From assembly GCA_030549335.1 (NCBI GenBank), contig CM060194.1, positions 71,522,077-71,586,076 on the forward strand: a stretch of DNA of 64,000 nucleotides, in the 5' to 3' direction. Under the pieces are notes generated by a model. That model made no database searches and was not told the origin of the DNA. It saw nothing but the letters and a program-made list of their open reading frames with translations. A program made the translations under genes and the position numbers. Below, piece by piece: positions 24,388 through 35,722 of this stretch; position 1 is the stretch's first letter; every line of letters begins with the position of its first letter. The DNA comes from Pontederia crassipes (taxonomy: Eukaryota; Streptophyta; Magnoliopsida; Commelinales; Pontederiaceae).

Positions 24388-25378
24388 TAAGGGTGTTTAT
24401 TGGATCAGACAGCCCGATCCGTCCGTTGCCCGACCCGATAACATTGGCTCGTCCATCCAAGTTCAGGCCCAGGCCCGTCTAATTTTTTAATGGACTTGGG
24501 CCTATATCATGCTGGACAAGGTTATTCATCCGTTTGTTCGGTATCGATAGTCTGATATCCATCCAATATCCGTATGATAATTTATAAATCATCCGTTAAC
24601 CCATTTATTAACTGTTAATACATTAAAGTTATTAAAATATTATAAATATTATTGTACAAATTTATTTTAATTAATACATGTGCTGTCATTATGTTATTTA
24701 GCTAATGCTAATTGGTTATGCAAAATGCATGATTCTAATTTTTTATTCTTCTATAATATGATCATATCTTTTATATAATGATATAATTTTTATTCTTCTC
24801 TAATATTATTTATCTTTGATGCAAAAGTAAGAATGCATGATCAATTTATATATGATGAAGATAATGAAGATAGAGAAGATGAATCTTTTTCTAGTGCTTT
24901 ATAATGCATAGTTACCTCTTGGTAGTAATATTTGATTGTTGTAAAATTTATTTTACTTAATTTATACTAAATATGTAATATTTTCATTTTCAGCACAATG
25001 AATTTTCAAGCTACTTCAGTCGTGGACGTAGGCTATAAGTCGAACTACGTAAATATTTTGTCTCTCTTATTTATATTTGACAACATAATGAGTAAATATA
25101 TAATAATAAATTAAGAAATAACATATTGTGGTATCCTTTTACTACATCAATTATAGGATAGATAATTTTTAAGATATTATAAAAAATTAAAAATATTAAT
25201 GAACTAGACCGACCCGTCTAATTGTCGGTCTGACCGTTAAGGTCGATAGACCTTAATGGGACAAACAAGGTTAGACATTTATTGTGAAACCCGATGTTCG
25301 TCCGATAAGATGATGAGTTGTCCGATATCCGATTGACCGAAGCTATTAGTAGTTCGTCTGATCTGTTAAGCACCTTTA
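24388..25378. mobile_element. hAT-like non-autonomous element, 991 bp
   Basis: Left end TAAGGGTGTTTATTGGATCA; right end, on the minus strand, TAAAGGTGCTTAACAGATCA. Flanking 8-base duplication ATCTATCA (24380-24387) and ATCTATCC (25379-25386), one mismatch. TA(A/G)GGGTG starts and 8-base duplications are typical of plant hAT elements. Subterminal regions are rich in CCCGACCC/GGTCGG motifs. No transposase frame. It is nested in the LTR element. Confidence 0.8.
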
Positions 25379-25393
25379 ATCTATCCTCATCTT

Positions 25394-25786
25394 TAAGGGT
25401 GTTCAGCGGGTCGGGTTGACCCGCGAACCCTTCGACCCTATTCGAAAGATCCGACTTTTTTTATTTTTTAAAATTTCAACTTATATTATGTATTAAAAAA
25501 ATAAAAAATTATTAAAATGAAATGTTTTAAATGTGTAAAATAATATATAAATGTTTAACAAATGATTTCATGCTTTTTAAAATAAATATTATATCATTTT
25601 CTATATTAAATAATAAAAAATGTAAGAAAAAAATTTAAAAAAAAAGAAAAAAATGGTGGTCGGATAACCGGGTCAAGTTGAATTGAATTCATCCCTCCAA
25701 AGAGGGTTGACCCGACCCAACCCCATCCGATCAAAATCGGGTGGGTCGGGTCGAGTCGGATCAAACCCAACTCGTGAACACACATA
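25394..25786. mobile_element. hAT-type MITE, 393 bp
   Basis: Left end TAAGGGTGTTCAGCGGGTCG; right end, on the minus strand, TATGTGTGTTCACGAGTTGG. Perfect 8-base duplication CTCATCTT at 25386-25393 and 25787-25794. Subterminal GGGTCGGGT repeats at both ends, AT-rich middle, no coding capacity. It lies 15 bases from the previous hAT element. Confidence 0.88.
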
Positions 25787-26039
25787 CTCATCTTGTTAGT
25801 TAAATACAATTAAAAGAAAGAAAAAAAATGAGATAAAAAATGTAATTAATAAATGATGAGAGAGAAAAGAAAGAGAAAGAGAAATAAAAATGATAAAGAG
25901 ATAGTTGTATAAGAAAATAAAGAAAACAAGAATAATGGAGACATTTCAGTTAGAAAGGAAAAGAAAAAAAAAGGACAATGGAAAACAGAATGAGCGCTAA
26001 GACGAAAAGGTAAATTTCGTTGATAGCTTTGATGCCATT

Positions 26040-26387
26040 TGACGTAATAGGGGATCGCAAAGTGGATGAGATTATAATTTCGGATGAATCCCAAAAAAGA
26101 TTGATGGTTCAAACTTCAAAGCACCGTCAATAATTTGATAATCTCATAATCCACCGAAGCTTGAAATCCATCAAAAAATAAAATCACACAAGGTGTATGA
26201 AAGAATTGAATAATAATTGAACTATCCAAAACAAAAAAGTTCATGCTTATTTATAAATATTTTACAATCAAATCTAAACTAATTTGTAATTTTTAAAAAT
26301 AAAATAACAATAAATAAGAATGCTAGTATATAAAAAAATAAAGATAACAATAATAACTAATAAATATATCTTATCTCTTCTACATCA
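26040..26387 (-). repeat. 5' LTR of the short LTR retrotransposon
   Basis: Partner of 23193-23528. On the minus strand it is followed by AA and the primer-binding-like site. Confidence 0.85.
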
Positions 26388-26392
26388 ATATC

Positions 26393-29020
26393 ATATGCAA
26401 TAGACATTACATCAAATGCATTAGTCATATTCAGTATATAACTTAATATCTCTTCATCATTATTTCATGATCTTTTGTTCTTTTTTTTTTTAATTTTTTT
26501 CTTTCCTTGTTATATGAGAGTTGAAATGTTGTACTTCATTATTGCTTCATATTCATTTTAGTATTTCTAATTTTAAATCAATTGAATAATCAATCAATAT
26601 TATAATACGGACTAGCTAACTCAAACGTTGGAAAACTTTATTCTCGATAATTTTTTGTGAGCATGCACAATTGCACATCATATTTTATTAAAAACTTTGT
26701 TCTTTAGGATTGCGTTTGAAAACAGAACCGTAGTTCCTTCTAAGTTATCAATGAATAATTGAATTGATATATTAGTTCGAGGTGTGTTTGGATAATGTTG
26801 AATGCAATTATGAGAAATCAGGCATAATAGAAAAAAATATGATGAATTAATTTTTAATAGGAGTTTGAATTAAAAATAATTATTATATATAAAGTATAAT
26901 TTTATTTAAAAAATGAGGACGATTGATTCCAAGAGGATATCCTGATTCCAAGTTTAAAAAGGTGATTTAGTACCACTTCGAGAACTAGGTCATCGACTTT
27001 TGTTTAGAGAATTAGGTTGGAACCTAGTTTCAACTTAATTTCGTTATCAAATGGGGCCTAGAAGCACATGTACATAAGTGTAAGAACAAGTTATTCGGAA
27101 CATGTTATTCAACTTTGGAGTACAAATATATCAAATGAACAATCTTTATTTTTCTAAACTTAGTTACGCTTTAGCACGGAATAACCAGTACCTATAAAAC
27201 ACTACATTAATAATGGTACTTTTCATTTTTGTCTCACAGGGGAAAAATAATCATGAATTTGGACTCAAGTTATTGTTCTCCTTTAAACTCGAGTTTGAAA
27301 ATTGTGTGAATAGAATATCATCATTGAAAGCTTCATTCGACGTGTGATTCCGGATGAGTGAATTTAATTTTTTAATGTGAGATGCTGTTTGGGCTTGTCA
27401 CATCATTTTCGGACAAAGGAATTATAGAAGAATATGAAATATACATCAAATTTTTTTCATACAATACAATTGGTAATTGAAAATTCTATTTTGTATTGCA
27501 TACAATATGATATTTTCCGAAGAAACACCAAGTGAATTTTTCACTTTCAAACTCACGTATGGAAAACAAACGATATATATATATATATATTAATTAAAGA
27601 CATTTTCTATATAAATGGTAAAAGATTTAAGGAAGGACAAGTGGTGATCTTTCTTCCTTCTTTCGTCCATGGCGTGCGGCGTATCCAACAAACTCAGCAT
27701 CTTCTCCAATTGGTCAACCACTTGCCAATAACAAAAAAACGTGCTGGTCTTGCCTTATCATAATTCATTAATTTGTCTATTTGATTCTTCATTTTTAAAA
27801 TATACTTGGCAGGTGCAATTCATGAGCACTTACTTTTCCCTTTTCGCCAAGCATAGTGCAACAAATTGGTAAAAACTAAAAAGGGAGGAGCTGAGGGCCT
27901 GAGGCCGCTTAATTGCAACCAAGAGCGTGCATGTGTCAACAGGCGTTTTTCATCAATATCGAATCATGAAATACATGTAGTCATTCTCACATTGTATAAT
28001 ATTACGGAGTACCAAATTATTTGCCCTCAGTACATTTATTTTGTAAGATTATCCTTACGAATGGCCTTGGGGAAATCGTAGGATACGTCTTCTACATTTT
28101 TTATTTTGTAATGAGACTTTCTTACCTATAGTACATTGGGAGGAGTTCATTAATGTCTTTCGAGACTCATATGTATGTTATGTTTCATCAAATTTAATAT
28201 AAATAAGCTTTTATTAATTCTAGTGTCTTGACCTTGAGTGTGGGGTGGCAACTCACATCGAAGACCCTTTTCGATACCTCATAGTACATCGGCCGTCCCT
28301 TCGGACTTTAAACATCCAAGCGTCTGCATTAGTGCTGTAACGCGTTACTGTCGCGGACTCACGACGAGTAGTGTAACACTCTAATCACGTTCGTGATCGA
28401 ATGTCTATAAGAACGACTCCTGACATAATCGTCTCGATTATAAAACAACTTTCGCTACTATTCAAAATAGACTTAGTTTTGTGCCTATCCGTTTAGTTGT
28501 CGCACGAGATCTAATGTCCGAAAATGATCATGTGACAAGTGCATATATAGTACAATGATATAAGTAGTTGTGTTTATTTGATTATTAGTGAACGGGAATT
28601 TAGAATTGGGAAGGAATATTTAAATTGGTTGTCCATGCTACGGCCGAATGGATTTTACATTTGGTCATGCCATATTTTTCGATGTTTTTTTTTATTTTTT
28701 TAAACTTTTATCAAATTTTTCGAATGATTTTTTCGTGATCCTAAATTTTTGTATATTTTATATTTATAAAAAAGATAAACGATGTTAAGGGGCGTTTTAT
28801 TTTATAAGTTGACTTCTATCGCATATTGTATAATGTGATATAATTGTTTATGATTTATGTAAATTTTCTATATATATTGTGCTATAAATATCATATATTT
28901 TTAGTAATTTTATATATACTATTAATTTTAATTTTAATTATATAGGTCTCCGTGTAGTTGCTTGTGTGATTTTTTCTAAGTTTAAAAACTGTCTAGATTT
29001 TTCCAAATTTTTAATATTAT

Positions 29021-29099
<79 letters not shown>

Positions 29100-30436
29100 C
29101 ATTTTTTAGGTTTTCAATTTCTAGATTTTTGGGGAGTATACTTTCATCCCAAAAAAGTAATGTAATTTCAAACATATTATTGAGAATTTAGAACTAATGA
29201 GACAACATAAAAAATATAAAAAAAATTAAGATGAGGTTTACATTTGATTTGGTTAGCACGACAACCAAGAGGTAATATTGTAATTCTAAACTCCAATCTG
29301 TTTGGTTATCAGGACAATGCACTCACATAATAATAATAATGAGGGGCAAAGATGAAATTGAATAACAAAATCCGAGATAACCACATCCTCAAATTCCCCA
29401 AATTCTTTAAAATTAATAAATTCTATTTTATAGAATAGTAAAATAAAGTCGAACGGTCCTGTTTGTACACTTTTTTCTAAAGATTCTTCTTTAAAAATGA
29501 TAAAGAAAATTATTGTAATAGTCCATAGAAATTGGGACATATATAATATATAATTAAATCATTTTCAAATTCCAAATACATTTTAAAATTTTACTCTCTA
29601 AGCTCCGTCCTGAACCTCAATAGATCTTTCTAGATCATTTCTTGATCGTCCTTCGGAGCCATCCAAGTAGCAAGATTTTTGTAATAAAAGAAATACAAGA
29701 ACTCCTTTAATTGGAGAATGCGTTAATTAGAAGACATATATTTTATGATTTAAGATATGGGTAAAACGTATATGTGAATGATCCTTTGTTTTACACCTTC
29801 TCAAGCACAATCTTAATCATCCAAATCAAATTTGATGGTTCAAATTAGATCTAATTAGATGCCTAATCCATTGGCTCACATTCATTTCAAGAGATGTCCC
29901 CACCGATGAGAGACAATATGAACTAACGGCAGTCAGAAGGAGACAAATTTGGATCGATGGGAGGGAAGGAGGGAGGGACGAGAGAGAGAGGAAGAGAGGG
30001 CGATGGGAAAGAGGAAAATCTCACGAGATGTTAAGAAAATCTCGTGAGATATAGGTAAAATTTATCGTGCCTTCATATCAATCACCAGATATCATTGAGA
30101 TTGTGTTTTACATGGTGCTAAGGAAAAGGTGCTTTTCATATACATTTTATCTTTAAAAAATATCAATGTTTATATTAAAATAATTTTCGGTGCCTATAAA
30201 AAGGTTTGTTGTGGTGTAGATGAGGGTGAAGATGAAAGCTTTAGAAGCTTTCAATTTTGTTAAACAAGATAGATGGCCAAAAGTTTTCAATCTGTAGTCA
30301 CTAGTAATTAAACATTTCAGTGGCAAAGAATTTATTTCAAAATAAGAGAAATTGTAGAGTTGTGAGGTCCTTTTTCTCATCTTATTTGTTGCTACAGTTT
30401 GATTTATTTCTTTGGATTATATTGCACTTTGAATAT
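26393..30436. other. Intergenic DNA with possible decayed MITE
   Basis: No gene recognised. About 26781-27060 has loosely inverted ends (GGTGTGTTTGGATAA at left; GGCCCCATTTGATAA on the minus strand at right), like plant MITEs, but no duplication was found. 28220-28520 is less AT-rich and dense in CG dinucleotides, without a usable frame. Confidence 0.35.
29024..29097. repeat. (GA)n microsatellite
   Basis: About 37 uninterrupted GA units. Confidence 0.97.
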
Positions 30437-30902
30437 TGTAACACTCTAGGATTTTAATAACGGCAATAAAATAATTTGCAAATTGGATCTTAAATTATTA
30501 ATTGGATTAAAATTATGATTGGGAGTGAGCATTATAATTACATTGGGATTATGATTTCAATTTGATTTACAATTCAAAGAAACATTTAAAGGACCCAAAC
30601 ACTCTCGATTAGGACAGAATTGATAGTTTTATTGCTTAAGAATATTTCACTTGTTAAAATAATATTTATTATTATTTTAATCTAAAAATTAGATGATAAA
30701 TATTATTGTATTAAATAATTTGAAAAATAGATTAAACAAAGAAATAAATGGATAAAATACAACTATAGTTTGATCGAGAGAAGTTATGGATTCGAGATAA
30801 GAGATAAAAAGATATTTCTAGAATTGAGTTTGAGATAAGTATGACTAATGAATAATCAATTAAGTTGAAATTTAATTAATTTTGAATAATTAAGAAATGA
30901 TT

Positions 30903-31048
30903 GATTGATTATGGATGATTATAATTAACTTTGAATTGGTCTAAGGACCAATATGATTCAAAATTCTAACCTACAGATTGATTATGGATGATTATAATTA
31001 ACTTTGAATTGGTCTATGGATCAATATAATTCAAAATTCTAACCTACA
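30903..31048. repeat. Two tandem copies of a 73-base unit
   Basis: 30903-30975 and 30976-31048 are near-identical, differing at a few positions (CTAAGGACC versus CTATGGATC). It lies within the plus-oriented LTR-like copy. Confidence 0.9.
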
Positions 31049-32726
31049 ACTATAAATAGGCATTGAAAAGTGACTGAAAATTCTTATTAGACTCCATAAA
31101 ATTTCTTGTACATGAACCTCTTTTCTCCTTCATTTGCATGTGAATCAAGACATTCTAAAGAGCAATCAGTGCCCCATTTCGAAGCCTGACATAGGAGATC
31201 ATCATCCAATTAATAAGCACGAGTTTGAGACCACATTGGAGAGGAATCACTAAATAAAATTTGACATTCGTGTAGCCAACAAACAAGGAATATAGTTAAT
31301 TTTATCTAACTTTAGGTGTGTAGGGGGATATCTATATTGACAATTTTCGTCGGTATAGATCACATGGATTTTTGTCCTATATATGGTGAATTTTATGGGT
31401 TAATCGTGACTTGAATTGAATCATTAACTGTATCAAAAAGATGATCGAAAGTTGTGTCGGGAACACGACATTGATGGAAGTGTGGAACCCAATGAACTCA
31501 TCTAGAATTTGCACAAAGTCTGAATTGAGTTTAAGTCGCTCAGCCTGAGTTTTGAGAACTTGTGCACTTGGTATGGATGAATAAGGATCCGAACCGAGTT
31601 TTGAAATGATTCAGTTTGGATTCTGACAATCGAAATTGATTGAGAATAACTGTAGTTGATCTGACCTAGGTTTATAGGAAACTTGGCTTGAGTTTCCAAT
31701 GAATTGATGGAATCATATTGAAGTAGCACGGTCCAAGTTTCATTGGACCTGACCCAAATTCGATCTAATGGATAAACACCTCTCGAGTTTTGATCAACAT
31801 AGCTCGGCTTCTAGATAAAAAATTGAATTAGATTCGGAATTGAAGAGCACCGATCGTGTTCTACCTCGACCTAGCGTAGGTTCTATCTGGACTCAGCCCG
31901 GGTTTGATTAATAGAAATGTTATTATTGAATTAGAATTAATTGTCAAGATTATTATAATGATTATTTATGATCCCTGTTAGTATTATGATTGATCATTGA
32001 TAATTGACTTATTGATAAAACTAAATTATGGTCGTGATGATACTTTATCACAAATCGTTTATTGATAATTGATAATGGATAATTGAAATCACTGGAAATC
32101 AAATATTGATAATAGATGTGTTGATTAATTGATTGAATTTAATTGATATAATATAATGATTTATATGTTCCATGATTGTACCTCGAATTGAAAATGCACC
32201 CAAATGAATAAATGGATAAAGATTACGCAACATCATGTTTCCTTAATAAATGAAAGTTCTTAACATGACCTTGTATGGGTAACTTCAAAAATTAATTGGA
32301 TAATTGAACAACTATATTGTGACATTTCTGCTATTAACAATTGTATTAAAACCTAAGTGGTTAAAGAATAAGTAATATATAATTAACTAATTAACAATCG
32401 TACGATAACATTTATAATATTGATGATGACCGGTATAATTGATTGATAATTGGGAATGTCCCCCTTGTGATTAATGATAATAAATTACGACCTTTGTGCA
32501 TGATAGATAGATTATCGATATTTGTCAAATATGATTTGTCAATATGATTTTCACCGACCTTGATCAATCAATTATCGATTAACTATAATTGATAATTGAA
32601 GCAATTGATATTGATTGATCATCGTTAAATTCATAGTATGAATAATTATTATAATTGATCGATTACTTATTGTTAATTGATAGTTGTTATAATATAATTT
32701 ATGTTTCGTTGATCATACCATTGTTT

Positions 32727-32729
32727 ATA

Positions 32730-32760
<31 letters not shown>

Positions 32761-32764
32761 TTTA

Positions 32765-32802
<38 letters not shown>
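32727..32802. repeat. (ATT)n microsatellite
   Basis: TTA/ATT triplets with a short interruption around 32760-32767. Inside the LTR-like copy. Confidence 0.95.
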
Positions 32803-33660
32803 CCATGCCATAGTGATGGTGAAATATTTGGTGGCTCATTTGATTGGTGACATGTATATAGATATAGAGTATATTAATTGTATAGTTATGAGTGCATAAT
32901 CCACGTGCCACTGCAAATTTCTTTCGCTATTGTAATTAAGTATTTCGCTGATGTAAATTAGTATATTAATTGATCAAATTAGAAAATTAATGTTATTAAG
33001 ACATCCTTAATGACAGGCGAATCTAAGAATGCTACATTAAATTTAACTTTTGTTGTAAGATAGAAGAAAATGACCATTAATTAGTAGTAATAATTTGAAA
33101 ACAGGCTCATCTTTTGATTTAGTTTCCGAGTGTAAAGATAAATCTCGTAACCATTAATTAACTTTTGCTCTAAGATAACGTAATCATTATTTGCATGTAA
33201 TGATAAATCTCTTTAAATATCCCTATAAATATTTTCTTTTTGCTCGAAATTGATATTATGTATTTAATTTTTTTTTAGTAACGAAAATGTAAACACTATC
33301 TTTCCTTTCACATGGAAGTGACGCAAGCAATTACTCAAAGGTGGCATGGTCCAAATCCAATATCTATTTGACAAAAGCAATCCAAAAACTTAAATATCTA
33401 AAGCTTGTGCATTGTCTAACTGTTTGATAATTTTTTGCCATCATTCCCCGATGTCTCATTTGATATTATATATTTCAATTTTCTCCCAGTCCATCGCCAA
33501 AAAAGGGCCCCTGAATTAAAATAAATAAAACACGAATACCTATTTTTTAAAAAATAAATGAACATTTCTTTTATATTCTTACATAACTAATCCAGTTTGG
33601 AAATTGGATTCGGTGGCTTATCTTTGAACATTGAACTTAATATCTAGGCTTTGGTTGGGA

Positions 33661-33701
33661 TAACTTTTCTATTGTGTGGGATAACTTTCTATTGTGTGGG
33701 A
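33661..33701. repeat. Two tandem copies of a 20-base unit
   Basis: ATAACTTT(T)CTATTGTGTGGG occurs twice in a row immediately before the GT and GA tracts upstream of the PLATZ gene. Confidence 0.85.
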
Positions 33702-33716
33702 TGAGTGTGTGTGTGT

Positions 33717-33873
<157 letters not shown>

Positions 33874-33989
33874 CCATTCCGCCCCCTCGACTCCACCTAC
33901 AAAGTACAAACTTACACAAAGACTTCCAAATCAACCCCGTGCCCTTTTGTTCTTCTGTGGCCTGTGTCTTCTCTCCGCTCTGCTCCAAG

Positions 33990-35156
33990 ATGCCGGCGGC
34001 CGATCACGAGTTGCCTTTCATGGAGCTGAACCTCATGAACCGAAGGGTAATGGTAAGTTTCGAGTTTTTGTTTGATTGCCTTGAAGAAAAGAAAAGATGG
34101 TTCCTTTTACGTCGAGATGGTCGCCTTCTTCTGTTTCAGCCGCTGATTCCCGCCGTGGCGTGGGCTTTGCTCGTTTTTCTCTCTGTTGATACGAATGGAA
34201 CAGGGCGGAGGAGGGCCTAATGACGGCGCCAACCGGTGGCCGCCTTGGCTCCAGCGGCTGCTGTCGACGCGCTTCTTCGCGCAATGCGACCTCCACGCCG
34301 ACTCCCACAAGAGCGAGTGCAACATGTACTGCCTTGACTGCATGAACGGGGCGATCTGCTCGCTCTGCCTCGCCGACCACCGCGATCACCACGCCATCCA
34401 GGTGCGTTCCTCTGATTCCCTGGCCTGTTCGCTACTGCGATTGTTTCTGAAGCAATTTTGTTTCTCCTGTCGTGCTCTGTGGCTGATTTCCTGGTTTTTC
34501 TGAGATCAAATCTTTTCGTGTCCTGACTGCTGTTGCACCGATCCGCGCCATTCAGGGATTGCTCAATAATGTATCTTGGCTAAATTGTTCCGGCGGTTAA
34601 TTGAAATCGCAGATAAGGAGGTCGTCGTACCACGACGTGATCAGGGTGAACGAGATTCAAAAGGTGCTCGACATCGGGGGCGTGCAGACGTACGTCATCA
34701 ACAGCGCCCGCGTGGTCTTCCTAAACGAGCGCCCCCAGACGAGGCCCGGCAAGGGCGTCACCAACACCTGCGAGGCCTGCGACCGCAGCCTCCTCGACTC
34801 CTTCCGCTTCTGCTCTCTCGGCTGCAAGGTGAACATATCAAGCAACTCCTACCTATGTGCCTTAATTTGACGAAATGGCATCCCTGCAGATCGCCGGCGC
34901 GGCCGCAGGATTCAACAAGAGGAACGCAATAACGAAAAAGGACGACAAGAGCAGGAAGAAGAACAAGAAGAAGGCGACGGAGGCGTCAGACTCGGAGGAC
35001 CCGTACACGAGCAATGTGACGCAGGGATTCACGCCGCCCACTCCGCCGCCAACCGCCGTCAGCTTCCGCGGCGCCAAGAGGAGGAAGGGGGTTCCCCGCA
35101 GAGCACCCTTTGGGAACCATGTGGAAGCGAGAGTTGCTGCAGTAGCGGCCAAGTAA
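33990..35156 (+). CDS. PLATZ zinc-binding transcription factor family protein
   Basis: Predicted 247-residue protein from four exons that join in phase 0: 33990-34052, 34204-34401, 34613-34828, 34890-35156. PLATZ proteins are plant-specific, bind A/T-rich DNA and zinc, and generally repress transcription; grass members also touch RNA polymerase III factors. Seen directly: the WPPWLQRLL lead-in, then the B-box-like zinc motif C49-x2-H52, C60, C64-x2-C67, C73-x2-C76, H80 and H83, then the diagnostic SYHDVIRV segment, a C-rich second region ([21 protein letters not shown]) and a basic nuclear-localisation-like run ([13 protein letters not shown]). The C-terminus is Pro-rich then basic (GAKRRKG). 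Three in-frame Mets lie in exon 1; I chose the first, while Met11 (MELNLMN) is also plausible. The exons are very GC-rich against an AT-rich background. Confidence 0.95.
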
Positions 35157-35717
35157 TGGTCACCGCCATCAGCAGCATCGTGTGATTCTTCAGGTCGAGC
35201 TCAGCAAATGTCGAACACTGAAGGTGCTCTAAATACAGTCAAAATGATACATGATATTAGGTTGCTTTATGTTGGATATGAGTGAAAGGAATCACAGATG
35301 ACGGACGTACAGACAAGCATATAGGTTTAGAGATATATAGCATCCATTATTAGATATATATGAACGATGAAATATCGATAACTCGTTTGCAAGGATATCT
35401 GGATATGCATTGTGTAAACATGGGGATTTGCAATAAAAAATGCTCTTTCCGTCAATCTCTGGTCTGTGCACTGCATTTGATTGCATTCAGGTTTACTGTA
35501 ATAATCTTTGGTTTACATGTGTCATAAGAAGAAAACAAATAAAATGACCAAGGAGTCACATAATAAGTTAATAACATTATGATGACGAGAACATCCATCT
35601 CATGTGACTAGATTTTACTCAAACTTATGGGCACCCCTGTGTGCAAGCATGCCAATGCACGGGCCGATGCTCTTTCTCTCTCGCGTGAGCTCGTCCACGT
35701 GCGCAAAACAGAAGAGG
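35157..35717. other. 3' flank of the PLATZ gene
   Basis: Likely 3' untranslated region, then intergenic DNA. 35660-35717 is CT/CG-rich (TCTTTCTCTCTCGCGTGAGC) and resembles 39080-39120 on the far side of the next LTR-like insertion, so the insertion may have landed in an older repeat. Confidence 0.4.
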
Positions 35718-35722
35718 AGAGT

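Larger units (their letters stand above)
23193..26387 (-). mobile_element. Complete short LTR retrotransposon (non-autonomous, minus orientation)
   Basis: Two direct repeats, 23193-23528 and 26040-26387, start TG (TGATGTAGAAG) and end CA when read on the minus strand. A 5-base duplication ATATC lies at 23188-23192 and 26388-26392. A primer-binding-like site TGGCATCAAAGC lies two bases inside the 5' LTR (plus-strand 26026-26037) and resembles the initiator-Met tRNA-complementary TGGTATCAGAGC. A polypurine tract AAGAGAAGAAGAC (23529-23541) abuts the 3' LTR. The internal region holds no protease, integrase or reverse transcriptase. Without the two hAT insertions inside it, it would be only about 1.1 kb. 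The element therefore needed proteins from elsewhere. Confidence 0.88.
30437..32880 (+). mobile_element. Truncated copy of a long LTR-like repeat (plus orientation)
   Basis: Starts TGTAACACTCTAGGATTTTA and matches, in opposite orientation, the intact element at 35723-38859. Shared landmarks in the same order: an AATATTTATTATxATTTTAAT block near 30660; a GTGTAGGGGGATATCTATATTGAC block near 31317, which corresponds to TGTAGGGGGTCCCTATATCGA on the other copy; a GATGGTGAAATATTTGGTGGCT block near 32815. The final 150-200 bases present in the other copy are missing here. The right boundary is approximate. No gag or pol coding was seen. Confidence 0.7.

Noticed and set aside
32727..32802. Possible CRISPR-like or satellite array
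   Set aside because: Simple ATT microsatellite. No direct-repeat/spacer structure was found anywhere in the window, and the DNA is clearly plant nuclear.
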